DNA from: an uncultured Christensenellaceae bacterium
GTDB lineage: Bacteria > Bacillota > Clostridia > Christensenellales > UBA3700
DNA: 64,000 bases
Assembly: GCA_944383895.1 (NCBI GenBank)
Contig: CALWRH010000003.1
Span: 124,001 to 188,000 of the forward strand
Reading direction: 5' to 3'
The notes under the pieces are model-generated. The model saw nothing but the letters and a program-made list of their open reading frames with translations, was not told where the DNA came from and did not search any database. Position numbers and translations under genes: made by a program. Each line of letters begins with the position of its first letter. Position 1 is the first letter of the stretch. Positions 19,001 to 29,003 of this stretch are shown here, piece by piece.

Positions 19001-22000
19001 GTTCCTATCGAAGTGCAGGAAACCGATACGACCTATATTTACAGAAACGGAAAATCCGTATACGAGTTGCAGATAGACTTCAAGTCGACTTTCGGCAGCT
19101 CCGGACTGTATGTATGGTATTATATCGACGAAAACACGACTCTCGGTGATGACGTAACTGTTCCTCCCGACGATAAAAAGTGGGTCAGGTACGAATTCGG
19201 AGTTTCGGTTGTATCGGGCAGCAAACTTACTATTCTTATACCTGAAAGCATGGACAACGCCGCTGTATTCCTGAAGTTTACTTCTGGTGTGGACGGATAT
19301 GACGTTGCAACGCCTGTGGTAATGCGTGTTACCGCATTGGCGGATGGCGTAACGCATAACAAGTTCACTATCGACCTCAGCGACGCAAAAATTCAGTTCA
19401 ACGCGCAGTATATCATGGTGAGAGATAAATCTGCCGGAACTACTTACAACCTGAGCGATCTTGTAAATAACGTTTATCAGAACGTTAACCTGACGGACTT
19501 CTTTTCCAAGAGTTATGACGGTACCGCGGTGCTCAACCCCAATATCGAGTTCTATTTCGATATAGCGGACGATCAGCCTCTGACGAAGTTCGATCATTAC
19601 AACGGTGAATTCACGGCAAGCAGCGAAGAAGGCAATTTCAGAGTTACATGGCTTAAATTCGACGTCTATTATACCAGAACAAACGCAGGCGACTGCTATC
19701 TGAATATCGGACTCGCACCCAGCGATACGTGCCCGTTAGAGATGAAAGTATCTGTTGATTTCGGCGGAGAAGCAGGCGTTCAGCAGTCTTTCCAGCAGGC
19801 GACTTATATCTCCAAGCTCAACATGGCTTTCGATATCGGTCAGATCTTCAGCGAAGGACAGAATATTGAGATGAGTGCAGGCTCTTATACGATAGGAGGA
19901 GACGGCAAAGTTCAATTCAACTGGATCTACGGCGACATTTTCGACGGTCTCGAAGTCAGGATCGTCAATGACAAGACCGGCGGCGATATGTACTTCAGAT
20001 TCAAGTGCGATAACGTCGGCGGCGGTTATATGAACGTCGGAGGAAAATATTCTGCATACGTTGACGCTATCAAGATCAACAGCCCCGTTTACGAGATGGA
20101 GGATTATGCAGAACTTACCAAGGTCGGAGACGTTTACGTCGGTGACGCGGGAGAGAATTATACCGTATCTATCAGCGGAGTAGTAGACATTAATGTCCAG
20201 CAGAAAGAAGTAAGACTTACTTTCGAGCTTGACGGAAAGACTGATTACAACTTCTCGATACCTTACGATATGGGAACTCATGTGATGAAGGCTTACTACA
20301 AAGACGTTGACGGTAATCTGCAGTATGCAAAGATCACATGGAAGAAGTCCAACGGCGCAGAGCTCAGCCCCGAATATCAGGGTATAAGCGAAATCGGTTC
20401 TTATACCGCTGTAGCCAAGATCGAGGACGGCAATTACGCTATAAAAGGACAGTATCAGCAGGTAATTACCATTGAATCCACTTATCTCGAAGTATTCGTA
20501 CCGGATAAAGAGGTTCAGTATAACGACGGCAAAGCGGTCACTTATATCCCCGAATTGCCGGAAGGTTCTCCTGCAGAAGGCGAGGACATCGTGTTTACGA
20601 TAATATATTATCAGAAGCTCGGCAATTCGCTTAAACTGCTCGGAGAAAACGCTGTTATCACCGAGGTCGGCGAGTATTACGTTTCCGTAACGTTCGATCC
20701 CGATAAACAGCCTGAAGGTTCTCCGCTCAGACAATTTGCGAGAAAGGAGTATACCAAGGCTGAAAACGGCACGGTATCTCTCGACGATACCAGCGAATAT
20801 ATCGTATTCAACGTAGTCAAGGCAAACACTGTCATCGGCGGCGTTAAGGATCAGACCAAGACCTACAACAGCGCACTGCAGATCATTGAGTACAAGGATG
20901 CAGTAGTAAATTCAGAGCTCAGCAAACAAAAACTCGAAGGTGTCAGCCCGGTACTTCAGTATTGGGACGATGCTGCTCAGGCTTATGTGAATTTCGACGG
21001 CTCCAACAACGGTAAATTCAAAGACGCGGGAAGTTATAAGTATATGTTGGTATACGATGGCAACGAAAACTACAACGGATGCGAACTCGAGATCACGATG
21101 ACGATAAATCCCGCAACGATCACAGGTGTTGTCTTCGGCTCGCAGGAAATCGAAAGCGGTGTCTTCGGAGTCAGTGCGGTTTACGACGGTAAAGAGCACT
21201 ACGTTGCTGCGGATATCTCCGGAAGCAACGTAAACGGAGAAGAAGGCATCGAAATCGGCTATAGAAAAATGGCTGTCGGTCAGTATTCGAGCGATGTACC
21301 TAAATACGTCGTTGCCGGAAAATACACGGTTTATCTCCAGATAACGGGAGGAAACAATTTCATCACTTACGAAACGACTGCCGTTGTCTACATCAAGAGA
21401 GCGCCTTACCCCGGCGACGTGTTGATCTTCGATTCGGCTAACGAAGGCGGTACGCTTACTGTAGAATACGACGGAAAAGCACACGAAGTAGTCTATACGA
21501 TAAACGAAAAATATAAGGACGAAGCGGATGCAAGCTCCTCGCTTAAGGCTCAGACAGATGCGGGCGAATACGCAGGCAGCATCACTGTCACGATGTCGAA
21601 TTACGAAGGTTTCGTGCAGGATACGTTGCTGATAATCAAGCCCAGGACGGTCGACAAGGTAGACACGAGCAAGATTTCAGAGATACTCGAAACAGAAGGT
21701 CTTACTTCTACTACGGATCTCAACGAGCTCGAGGTCACTTTTGAGGGAATAAACGGTACCGTCAAGGCAGAGATTATGTTCTGGGACGAAAACGGCGATC
21801 TTGCGATACCTGACGCATGGGGCTGTCTGCCTGCAGGCAAATACAAGGTTACTTACGATGCGGGTCCCAACTACGATCTCAGCGATATCAGCGGCAATCT
21901 CGAGCTTGCTGAAGGAGAGCATACCAAGCACGTCGATCTCGACGGTGACAACAAGTGCGATATATGCGGCGAGGATATGACAGTCGAGCATGCACACGTT

Positions 22001-22285
22001 GACGCGAACGGCGACGGCAAGTGCGATGTCTGCGGAGAAGATATGGGAGAAGATCCTGTTGACCCCAATGATCACGAGCACGTCGACGCAAACGGAGATG
22101 GCAAGTGCGACGTCTGCGGCGGATCTATGGGCAACGTAACTCCGCCTCAGGAAGCTCCGGACGTTGTAAAATACGTAGTACTTGCGGTTTGCGGCGTACT
22201 TATCGTGGTTTCTGTTGCAGGCGTAGTCATTGCAGCGGTTGTAAAGTCCAGGAAGAAAAAGAACAACCGTTACAATATAATCTGA
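16022..22285 (+). CDS. Giant membrane-anchored surface protein with GLUG-like repeats and Cys/Asp repeats
   Basis: A 2087-residue exported protein. The start chosen is the ATG at 16022: it follows GGAGG at the end of the previous gene and overlaps no stop, giving near-zero spacing and likely translational coupling. A membrane segment at about 12-33 acts as a signal anchor or cleavable signal. An early FVGILDGNGYNLNITF segment and GLUG-like repeats (GGIAGINMGYGVINNCYM, GIVTGINIGTIQNVYV) suggest a beta-helix. Later parts are Ig-like and MBG-like (YDGKEH, DAGSYKYMLVYDGN). Three repeats of the form H-V-D-x-[ND]-G-D-x-K-C-D-x-C-G lie near the C-terminus. It ends with a membrane helix and the tail KSRKKKNNRYNII, so it is anchored by its own C-terminal helix and not by sortase. 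Function unknown; adhesion or cell-envelope structure is inference. Confidence 0.8.
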   Translation: MENIRKNKITITVGLLIIAALLAVTVFSMFDFTTSQTSAAGINSNAKQSVIGDHGVGEVEHLSEGAEEAVKARFNVGSDYSVVWVYSASELKQHLETASGAKADAGKNKIIVLGQNIDWEQSNINQDVGSQKFVGILDGNGYNLNITFSSTVKGGGSAKSGNESYYKVTQSDIGESSNNFSGTDGNAVRGVGLVVGVNAGTIANLTVNYNAAEGAMRDGGTVDSNGKIEDTNSLDSAQDPDVPYAYGIVTGINIGTIQNVYVDQQAIFNGNTKARTSFDGSSHADPAEAHENCAAVGGIAGINMGYGVINNCYMYVGGAIWAQADGSNSNGTDSAARYATTFAGGLVGWIKGNNSQLTYCYLDGNGDICSWAQRGKNLTLGGQNEPWSISYAGGVTAGKIQIYRESNYTLGVERRNCYSVAQPMGANQVKGIISNWTGYRRDSYGSTSYVDVTNTYSAAARARRGMPFDFLYSADQGSDKQDLVIFTFNYKDVTGNETLDLDHYANGGKDTTNPAKMKSNWIEVYLWEHSLYPGGSEVSVTFEDNYLRIQAKSENFMEGQDVQLESITRSTNENGYQLKYDSNFMGCMIWGADIYSIGADISPESSVSSTVYKPTDQLGSFVQYYPSTMSKGSYVVKFGATYDYTLTSAIATSRQYNGNEIDDMMPTLKLTDANGNVTVNDSYYTWKFSGASAGEISKDLTLYPDTYYIYPYAIIDEQENENYAYFDSSQRTLAVNKGIRSTVIVSRATLSLNYNNSDWVNQATIPVTLTSNNAKPTSQIIDAYSYQGGTNNNITELPQNGANDFNIIETATTPQNGRTIYGVTAYVKTDDGYYIAVADTMRADIDKQDALIKIDNAAPVLSEEKYYLADQFEQGASVEDIYNAIKSNPDAYTELDSKEVLEGRWYNKEIIAVVSLSDENRSGVTSVGVEEAVKGSSFGNMDQSRYTMVSESGNATVIIRIVTESSIRLRAGDAKSNNGTIELNEGNFVNIDTVPIEVQETDTTYIYRNGKSVYELQIDFKSTFGSSGLYVWYYIDENTTLGDDVTVPPDDKKWVRYEFGVSVVSGSKLTILIPESMDNAAVFLKFTSGVDGYDVATPVVMRVTALADGVTHNKFTIDLSDAKIQFNAQYIMVRDKSAGTTYNLSDLVNNVYQNVNLTDFFSKSYDGTAVLNPNIEFYFDIADDQPLTKFDHYNGEFTASSEEGNFRVTWLKFDVYYTRTNAGDCYLNIGLAPSDTCPLEMKVSVDFGGEAGVQQSFQQATYISKLNMAFDIGQIFSEGQNIEMSAGSYTIGGDGKVQFNWIYGDIFDGLEVRIVNDKTGGDMYFRFKCDNVGGGYMNVGGKYSAYVDAIKINSPVYEMEDYAELTKVGDVYVGDAGENYTVSISGVVDINVQQKEVRLTFELDGKTDYNFSIPYDMGTHVMKAYYKDVDGNLQYAKITWKKSNGAELSPEYQGISEIGSYTAVAKIEDGNYAIKGQYQQVITIESTYLEVFVPDKEVQYNDGKAVTYIPELPEGSPAEGEDIVFTIIYYQKLGNSLKLLGENAVITEVGEYYVSVTFDPDKQPEGSPLRQFARKEYTKAENGTVSLDDTSEYIVFNVVKANTVIGGVKDQTKTYNSALQIIEYKDAVVNSELSKQKLEGVSPVLQYWDDAAQAYVNFDGSNNGKFKDAGSYKYMLVYDGNENYNGCELEITMTINPATITGVVFGSQEIESGVFGVSAVYDGKEHYVAADISGSNVNGEEGIEIGYRKMAVGQYSSDVPKYVVAGKYTVYLQITGGNNFITYETTAVVYIKRAPYPGDVLIFDSANEGGTLTVEYDGKAHEVVYTINEKYKDEADASSSLKAQTDAGEYAGSITVTMSNYEGFVQDTLLIIKPRTVDKVDTSKISEILETEGLTSTTDLNELEVTFEGINGTVKAEIMFWDENGDLAIPDAWGCLPAGKYKVTYDAGPNYDLSDISGNLELAEGEHTKHVDLDGDNKCDICGEDMTVEHAHVDANGDGKCDVCGEDMGEDPVDPNDHEHVDANGDGKCDVCGGSMGNVTPPQEAPDVVKYVVLAVCGVLIVVSVAGVVIAAVVKSRKKKNNRYNII
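21929..22120 (+). repeat. Three HxDxxGDxKCDxCG repeats inside the 2087-residue protein
   Basis: Copies begin at 21929, 21995 and 22079, so spacings are 66 and 84 bases. Each joins a His, an EF-hand-like Asp/Asn-Gly loop and a CxxC pair, for example HVDANGDGKCDVCGEDM. They sit just before the C-terminal membrane helix. Calcium or zinc binding is inferred from residue types only. Confidence 0.75.
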
Positions 22286-22296
22286 AACAATTGAGA

Positions 22297-22324
22297 CTCC
22301 GCGGCAAATAAACAAGCCGCGGAG
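22297..22324 (+). other. GC-rich stem-loop between giant surface-protein genes
   Basis: CTCCGCGGC (22297-22305) and GCCGCGGAG (22316-22324) pair perfectly around a 10-base loop. No T-run follows, so it is more likely an mRNA processing or stability element than a terminator. It lies 39 bases before the next start codon. Confidence 0.55.
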
Positions 22325-22362
22325 AAAGAAGTGACTGTAAGACAGTTTACGGAGGGAAATAT

Positions 22363-25300
22363 ATGGAAAAGGCAAAGAAGAGACTTATATCTTCGGCAGT
22401 GCTCGTGGCGATCGTGGCAGTTGTCGTGTTCTGCGCTTTGATTTTCGGACAGAGTCAGAACGCAAGCTATCCGACGACTGAAGGCGCGGTCGCGGTTACG
22501 GGCAATCAATCCGAAGGTATGATTTCGGGCATCTACAACGAGATGTCTCAGAGCGAGGCAATGGCTCATTATAACAGCCTCACGGACTATACCCCAATAA
22601 CCAATCAAAGCGAATTTGAGAAATATTTAGGTAATAACAAGCCCGTTACAGGCGGAAAATACAGGCTTAAACCTTACGACGATAAAGGCGATAAGATAAC
22701 ATATACCGCTAAAAGCGCGACTTATCTCGACAGCACGGTTATCGACGGTTGTGGCGCGACGATCCGGATTTCTTCGCTCGACGATATAACTGAAATAGGC
22801 AGCGGAGGCAATACCGCTCAGGAAATACTCAATCTGCCGCACGGCGATAAAGGTTACGGCACGGGCACGATGTTCCAGTACACCCCGAGAGATGTTAATT
22901 TGTGGGGCGGTGCTACAACACCCGATGAGAAAGTATTCATAAAGGTAAGCGGCGGCTTTGCGGATTATGCTCTCGGCGCGACGATAAGCAATATCAATTT
23001 TGAATATACGGCTACTTTCTCGAGAGGAGAGAGCACCGACGCTGCGTCCTATCTTTACGGCGGCGTGTTCGGCGCAATGAGCGTAAACGATGCGGGTCAG
23101 GGCACTACGGTCACCAATTGCCGCATCTACAACGGCGGCACTTTCAGCGCAAGCAAGAAAGTCAACGGCGGAGCGTGGAACAATATGTCGTCTCGTCCGT
23201 ATCATGCGACCGTATCTTTCGGTACTCTCGCCGGCTATTGCTACAACAGCTCGTTTACTCACAGCACGGTTGAGCTCAGCGACAGCATGAGCGTTTACAC
23301 CAAAAGCATAGCTAACAACCAGGCGGGCAACAGAACCGGCACTCCGAGAGCGATATCCGCAGGCGCGATAGGTATAATGCAGAACGACAGCCTGGTAAGC
23401 GACATCTACATCACCGGCGGCGGTACCATCACCTGCGACCCGGACAAAGAATATTATCAGACCAAAAACAGCGCTAAACTGGGTCTCGGCGGCGGCCTCG
23501 TAGGCTGTGTGGTCGACCAGAACAGCGCTGCGGAAGAGTTCATGATGGCAGGTCTCGGCAACTCTTATATCAAGAACGTGGTCAGCAACTGGACGGGCAA
23601 GGTAATTATGTGGGGCGAGATATCTGGTGGTTACAGTTACAGCCACGGGGATGGCATCACGGGTTGTCTGGTCGGTATCAGCGGTTCTTATATCAACAAC
23701 GGTACTGCCACCAACATAAGCGGCAACTACGTTATCTATGGCAGCAGCAAACCCACATACCGCATGGTCGCTTACGGCAACGTTACCGACGCGCAGTTCT
23801 CTTACATACAGGTTATTGAAGACGGATCCAACTGGCTCAACTTGTCCGGAGATCAGCGTAAAGTGGATATAGAATTCAGCGAAGACGGGGCAAATCTCAA
23901 TCTTATATACGACGTTACGGACGACGTCGCTGACAGATCTATCTTGTGGGCTTATACGAGGACGACAACGGATGCTGAAGGAACGACCTCGAACACTGTT
24001 GACTTCTGGAACAAGCAAGACGCTACATCTTACGATACCGCAACAAAGAGGAACGTTATAGCAATACCCAACACTTCTAAGGTTCAGCACTCCTATTCCT
24101 TCGTAACAGGTCAGGCAGTCTATTATAAAGTCGCAGGACAGGACGGTAGGGATTACAACGATACAAAGATCGGCAGTATGTCGGGAGATATCGGCGTCAG
24201 GACCTATAATTCTCTTGTAAAAGATTATGACGCTCAGATCCTGGCAGCACCCGACGTGGAGTTCTACCTCGAACCGGCAATGACAAATCTTATCGCTACT
24301 TCCAACGACAGAAGTCAGTGGATGATACAGAATAACGGTTCAGGTGCGGCTATCACGGTCGGCGACGTACAGACAAAGAACGTAGGGAACTGGTATTTCA
24401 GTCTGAAGTCTGACAGCAATACCAATGTTTCTTATGCTTACAGCGTTAACGTTGGCGGCAAAAACTACGTTGCATACAAGGCTGAAAACCAGCCTACCTC
24501 TTCTGACGAACAGATGCAGGGTATGCCGATATCCATGAGATATTATGTATACACTATCAATCAAGAAGAGATAACCCCCACGATAGTTGAAAAGGGAGCA
24601 GACGAACTGATTTACGATGCGACGGTAAAATCGTATTCTGTAGATTTCGGCGACCAGATATATCCGGGTGATTCGGTAAACGCGACTCTCGAATATTTTG
24701 CAGTCAGCGGAGATAACGAAAGCAGTATCAGCAATGCGATCGACGCAGGAACTTACCGCGTAAAGATCACGGGACTTTCTGACAGCAATTACAAGTTGTC
24801 TGACGCGGTCGCTGACTACGATTTCGAAATAACCAAGAGAGAACTCACTTCCGTCATCAGCGGAGCGACAGAGTTTGTATACAATGCAAAAAATCAGAGC
24901 CCCGATATCACTGTAAACAATCAGATCCCCGGAGTTGACCAGAGCGCGGTAATTTCTATCGTGTACAGAAAGGACGGAGTTACCGGCAGCAACATCGACG
25001 CGGGTACTTATACAGTAGTCGTAGAACTCGTAACGGATGCGGTCAAGAATTATACTCTGAGCGGAGAAAAGGAAAAAGCTTTCTCAATTATTCCCGCTGA
25101 TCTGACTTATTACGGAGCAGAAGAATATTCCTTCGTATACGACAGTCTTGAGATAACTTATCAGAAATTGTCCAAACTGCAGGAAAACCCGATCTCTATC
25201 GTATGCGACGAAACGGGAGAAAGCATAGGATTCTCGGTTTCCTTCAGAGATTACGGTACTGAAGACGAATATGAAAAATACGTTTACAATTGCGGAGTTT

Positions 25301-28300
25301 ACGAGTGCCTTATAGAGTCCAACGACAGCTCTAACTACAATAAACTCAGCAAGAGTATAAAGATATCCATAACGCCGGCAACACTGACCTTCGATATTAT
25401 CAGAAACAATACTCCTGATGAAGAAGGAAATTATGCCTACACCGGCAAAAACGTAAGTTTCGCGCCCTCTTATAAAGGCCTCGGTACTTACGACATAGAA
25501 AAATACGGATTTGTCGTAAGGATCTATCCCGCAGTCTATGACAGCGAAAGCGCTGCCTGGGTCAAAGCAGAAGGCGCAGAGGGCAGCACTTACGTCAAGA
25601 ACGCAGGCAATTATATCGCAGTGATCGAACAGACTAAGGGCGATGATATTGCTGCCGATTCCAACTACGATATAACTTCGAATCCCGGAACGAGAGAGCT
25701 TGCTTTCACTATAAACAAAGCAGAACTCGTCTGGACGTTTACGGGCGGCGAAGGATTGGAGTACAACGAGGAGAGCGGTGAATACTACGCTACGTACAAC
25801 GGTCAGTATTTCACGATGAATCCCGGAGAAATGGATCTCGAAAGCCAGCTCGCTGAAGGCGACAAGGGCGGAAAGTACATGCTTACGGGTAACGTAGAGT
25901 ATTATCGCGAAACGGCTGAAGGCAACGTTTACGAAGGTACCGCAGGCGTCAGAAACGTAAATACCTACATCGTTGTTCCCGAAGTAAATTGCGGCAATAT
26001 GCCGTCGCTCGATACCAACTACAACATCAAGGGCGGAACTCTCGTAATTCAGCAGATGGTGGTAACGATCGTTGTCGAAGATATCGAAATGCTTTACGGC
26101 ACTGAATTCGACACTCTCAGCGAAGAAACGTTTGCAAGCATGTGGCACTACGAGGAAGGCAGCGAACACTTCCTCGAAGAGGACGGTCAGGTACTTACGT
26201 TCGTATGGGCGGACGGCGTGCCAGATAACCCCGTAAGAGGCACTTATCTGTTCGAATTCAGACCCAGCTATGTGAACGAAAACAGCAGAAACTACGATAT
26301 CAAAAGAGATTATACCGCAGATACGAGCTCGAGATGCACTATCCTCGGACATAAGCTCGAACTCGAAATAGTGGTTACCGACAAGAACGGTACAGAAACC
26401 GTATTCCCCGCAGGCACGGGCAGAGAAGCCGCTGCAAACATTATTTACAACGGCGGCGAATATACGGTAAGACTCAGAGTTACCAACGAGCACGAGAATT
26501 TCCCTGCGATCGAGTGGATAACTGCCGAATACAAATTCACAAACAACTCTGACAGCAAGAAGATCACTTTCGAGCTTGCGGAGAGCACTGCGGGTGCATA
26601 CTATATCGGAGAAGAAACTCCTGTCGGCAATAACGACGACAGATACTTCTATCTCGACTTTACCGTCGATAAGCGTATAGTTACCATTACGCCCGACAAT
26701 ACCGATGTGGAGTACGGCGCGACCTTCCTTCCTGCAGGTAACACCGTAGGCGGAGACGGATTCGCAGAAGGCGAAGAAGATTGGTTCACCTACAATTACA
26801 ATACCGATCTCGCTGCGGACGTGAACAGCACGGCGGATATCACCGTTGAGGCCGTTGCTAAACCCGATCACAGCGGAGCGGAAAACAACTATGAGTTCCA
26901 GTACGGAACAGGTGTTGCTACCCGTGTAGCAAAGACATTGCATATCACTCTGAACAACAGAGAAAAGACTTACGGCGACAGTCCGCTTACTGTGGGCAGC
27001 GGCGATTATACCGTTACCGAAAGCCTTGTAGGTGACGACACTCTGCAGCTCGAGTACGTTCTCACCCTTGACGGAGAAGTCAAAGCCGATGCGGCAAATC
27101 TGCCTGTCGGAGTATACGCGCTTTCCGTAAACGTAACTAATACGAACAACTATAACGTAATAGTCAACGAAGACGCGAAGTACGAAGTCAAGAAAAAGGA
27201 CGTTACGGTTGAGCTCAGCTCCGTAAGCGCAGAGTATAACGGACAAGAACATCCCGTCAACGCAACAGTAAACGGCCTTATCGAAGGCGACGAAGGCGTT
27301 GTCGCGGTCGTATCCTATTTCGATCAGACTACGGGCAGCGGCATAACGGGAGCACCTGTGAACAAGGGCGTCTATACCGTAGTTGTAGAAGGCGTTTCTT
27401 CCGAGAATTACAATCTTACGACAGTAACGGGTGAAGACGCTACCGTTACCGTTACAAACGTAAAAGTACAGGTTGCCGTAAACAATGCCGTTACGGCATA
27501 CGGTACGGGTGTTATAGTTCCCGCAAACGGCAGTTATTTCGAATCTACGGGTAACGAAACCTTTGACAATGACGCAAATCTCAAACCGTACTACGTTTAC
27601 GACGGAGACGTCGCGGGACTCGCTCTCGGTCAGTACGGCGACGGCAAGCTCAGCCTTGCGTTCGACGCAACCGCTGCAAGCAACTACGAGATAGAATTCC
27701 TCAACGTTCCCACGCTTACGGTTGAAGCTGCAGATCTCGGAGAGGTAGCAAGTCTCGGTGCTTATACATCGGTTTATAACGGCAATGCGGTAACGCTTAC
27801 CGTAAACGGAGTAAAAGCAGGTGAATACAAACTTTCTTATCAGCTCGGCGGAGAAACCGTCAGCGAGATCAGAAACGCAGGCACTTACACTGTAACCGTA
27901 TCTCCCGCAAACGGAAATTATACGGGCAGCGCGCAGTTTGAATATACCGTAGAAAAAGCTACTCTCGGTGCGTCGCTTGCCGTTACGTCTTCCGTTTACG
28001 ACGGCAAAGCGGTTGAACTTGCCATAAAAGACGCAGATATTTACGGAAACGTCGTATTCAAGATCACGCAGGACGGCAAAGAAGTAACTTCTATCGTCAA
28101 TGCGGGCACCTATAACGTTACGATCCTCCCGGGCGAAGGCTCCAACTTTACCGGCAGCGTAGATACGACTTATACCGTAAACAAAGCAAAAATAAGCAAG
28201 CCCACGAGAGACGGCCTCAATATCGCTGTCGAGTGGAACAAGATCACGATCACCGACAAGAGCGGCAATTTCGACGTATACGTTTCCGGCAACGGCGTTG

Positions 28301-28989
28301 ATTGGGATGACAAGACCAATACGCTCACAGGTTTGCAGGCAAACAAGTCGTACAACATTGCGGTGAAGTTTGCAGGCAACGCAAACTACGAAGAATCCGA
28401 CGTGCTCAACATCACCGTTACCACCGTTTCCAAACCTGCGGCAAGCCTCGATAAAGATGACGTAGAATACACGGTCTATTACAACAAGGTCGTTATTGAC
28501 GTTAAAGCCGAAGGCGAGTTCGAGTACAGCACGGACAACAGCAAGTGGAGCACGAGCAACGAGATCACAGGCCTTGAGGCAAACAAGGAATACACCGTAT
28601 ACGTGAGAGTCAAAGCAAGCGAGTCTCAGGAAGCGTCCGAACCCGTAAAGATCACCTTTAAGACAGGCGCAGATCCGTCGGGATTCAACGACAAGCTCGC
28701 AAATATCGGCAATGAGGTCACGGGCGACAACTTCAACGACTTCAAGGATATTCTTGAAGAATACGAAAAGCTTGCCGAAGGCGACAAGGCGGCTATCGAT
28801 ACCGAGAAGTACGAACAGCTCAAGAGCTCTTATCAGGCGTTTATCGACACCGTCAACGCAGACATCATCGCGGCACAGAACGTTGCGAAGAAAGCTGCGG
28901 GCAAGGGTGTTGCGGCTGCAGCTGCGGCATCTGTGATCGCAACCGTGATCGCAGCAGCTGTCGTAGCAAAGAAAAAGTTCGGATTCTGA
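22363..28989 (+). CDS. Giant membrane-anchored surface protein with MBG-like and fibronectin-type repeats
   Basis: A 2208-residue exported protein with a GGAGG site nine bases before its ATG. Residues about 8-30 are a hydrophobic signal. The N-terminal 650 residues resemble those of the preceding protein (a LDSTVIDGCGATIRI segment, then GLUG-like turns such as GGLVGCVVDQNS), suggesting a beta-helix. The centre has many MBG/YDG-type repeats with motifs like YNAKNQ, YGDSPLTV, DAGTYTVVVE and KGVYTVVVEG. Two fibronectin-type domains follow (about 1945-2120; LTGLQANKSYNIAVKFAGN). The C-terminus is an Ala/Val-rich membrane helix with the tail AKKKFGF. No LPXTG motif or catalytic motif was seen. It is probably a stalk or adhesin; ligand unknown. 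Confidence 0.8.
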   Translation: MEKAKKRLISSAVLVAIVAVVVFCALIFGQSQNASYPTTEGAVAVTGNQSEGMISGIYNEMSQSEAMAHYNSLTDYTPITNQSEFEKYLGNNKPVTGGKYRLKPYDDKGDKITYTAKSATYLDSTVIDGCGATIRISSLDDITEIGSGGNTAQEILNLPHGDKGYGTGTMFQYTPRDVNLWGGATTPDEKVFIKVSGGFADYALGATISNINFEYTATFSRGESTDAASYLYGGVFGAMSVNDAGQGTTVTNCRIYNGGTFSASKKVNGGAWNNMSSRPYHATVSFGTLAGYCYNSSFTHSTVELSDSMSVYTKSIANNQAGNRTGTPRAISAGAIGIMQNDSLVSDIYITGGGTITCDPDKEYYQTKNSAKLGLGGGLVGCVVDQNSAAEEFMMAGLGNSYIKNVVSNWTGKVIMWGEISGGYSYSHGDGITGCLVGISGSYINNGTATNISGNYVIYGSSKPTYRMVAYGNVTDAQFSYIQVIEDGSNWLNLSGDQRKVDIEFSEDGANLNLIYDVTDDVADRSILWAYTRTTTDAEGTTSNTVDFWNKQDATSYDTATKRNVIAIPNTSKVQHSYSFVTGQAVYYKVAGQDGRDYNDTKIGSMSGDIGVRTYNSLVKDYDAQILAAPDVEFYLEPAMTNLIATSNDRSQWMIQNNGSGAAITVGDVQTKNVGNWYFSLKSDSNTNVSYAYSVNVGGKNYVAYKAENQPTSSDEQMQGMPISMRYYVYTINQEEITPTIVEKGADELIYDATVKSYSVDFGDQIYPGDSVNATLEYFAVSGDNESSISNAIDAGTYRVKITGLSDSNYKLSDAVADYDFEITKRELTSVISGATEFVYNAKNQSPDITVNNQIPGVDQSAVISIVYRKDGVTGSNIDAGTYTVVVELVTDAVKNYTLSGEKEKAFSIIPADLTYYGAEEYSFVYDSLEITYQKLSKLQENPISIVCDETGESIGFSVSFRDYGTEDEYEKYVYNCGVYECLIESNDSSNYNKLSKSIKISITPATLTFDIIRNNTPDEEGNYAYTGKNVSFAPSYKGLGTYDIEKYGFVVRIYPAVYDSESAAWVKAEGAEGSTYVKNAGNYIAVIEQTKGDDIAADSNYDITSNPGTRELAFTINKAELVWTFTGGEGLEYNEESGEYYATYNGQYFTMNPGEMDLESQLAEGDKGGKYMLTGNVEYYRETAEGNVYEGTAGVRNVNTYIVVPEVNCGNMPSLDTNYNIKGGTLVIQQMVVTIVVEDIEMLYGTEFDTLSEETFASMWHYEEGSEHFLEEDGQVLTFVWADGVPDNPVRGTYLFEFRPSYVNENSRNYDIKRDYTADTSSRCTILGHKLELEIVVTDKNGTETVFPAGTGREAAANIIYNGGEYTVRLRVTNEHENFPAIEWITAEYKFTNNSDSKKITFELAESTAGAYYIGEETPVGNNDDRYFYLDFTVDKRIVTITPDNTDVEYGATFLPAGNTVGGDGFAEGEEDWFTYNYNTDLAADVNSTADITVEAVAKPDHSGAENNYEFQYGTGVATRVAKTLHITLNNREKTYGDSPLTVGSGDYTVTESLVGDDTLQLEYVLTLDGEVKADAANLPVGVYALSVNVTNTNNYNVIVNEDAKYEVKKKDVTVELSSVSAEYNGQEHPVNATVNGLIEGDEGVVAVVSYFDQTTGSGITGAPVNKGVYTVVVEGVSSENYNLTTVTGEDATVTVTNVKVQVAVNNAVTAYGTGVIVPANGSYFESTGNETFDNDANLKPYYVYDGDVAGLALGQYGDGKLSLAFDATAASNYEIEFLNVPTLTVEAADLGEVASLGAYTSVYNGNAVTLTVNGVKAGEYKLSYQLGGETVSEIRNAGTYTVTVSPANGNYTGSAQFEYTVEKATLGASLAVTSSVYDGKAVELAIKDADIYGNVVFKITQDGKEVTSIVNAGTYNVTILPGEGSNFTGSVDTTYTVNKAKISKPTRDGLNIAVEWNKITITDKSGNFDVYVSGNGVDWDDKTNTLTGLQANKSYNIAVKFAGNANYEESDVLNITVTTVSKPAASLDKDDVEYTVYYNKVVIDVKAEGEFEYSTDNSKWSTSNEITGLEANKEYTVYVRVKASESQEASEPVKITFKTGADPSGFNDKLANIGNEVTGDNFNDFKDILEEYEKLAEGDKAAIDTEKYEQLKSSYQAFIDTVNADIIAAQNVAKKAAGKGVAAAAAASVIATVIAAAVVAKKKFGF

Positions 28990-29003
28990 GAGGTGAATAA
29001 ACT

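Noticed and set aside
21929..22120. Dockerin domain
   Set aside because: The Asp/Asn-Gly loops resemble dockerin calcium loops, but the spacing, the His and the CxxC pairs do not fit, and no cohesin or cellulosomal gene is present.
24841..24900. Flavinylation site (S-G-A-T) in the 2208-residue protein for ApbE
   Set aside because: SGAT occurs but without the required Asp three residues before, and inside a repeat domain unrelated to FMN-binding folds.
22200..28989. Sortase (LPXTG) anchoring of the giant proteins
   Set aside because: Both end in a hydrophobic helix plus Lys-rich tail, but I found no LPXTG-like motif before either.
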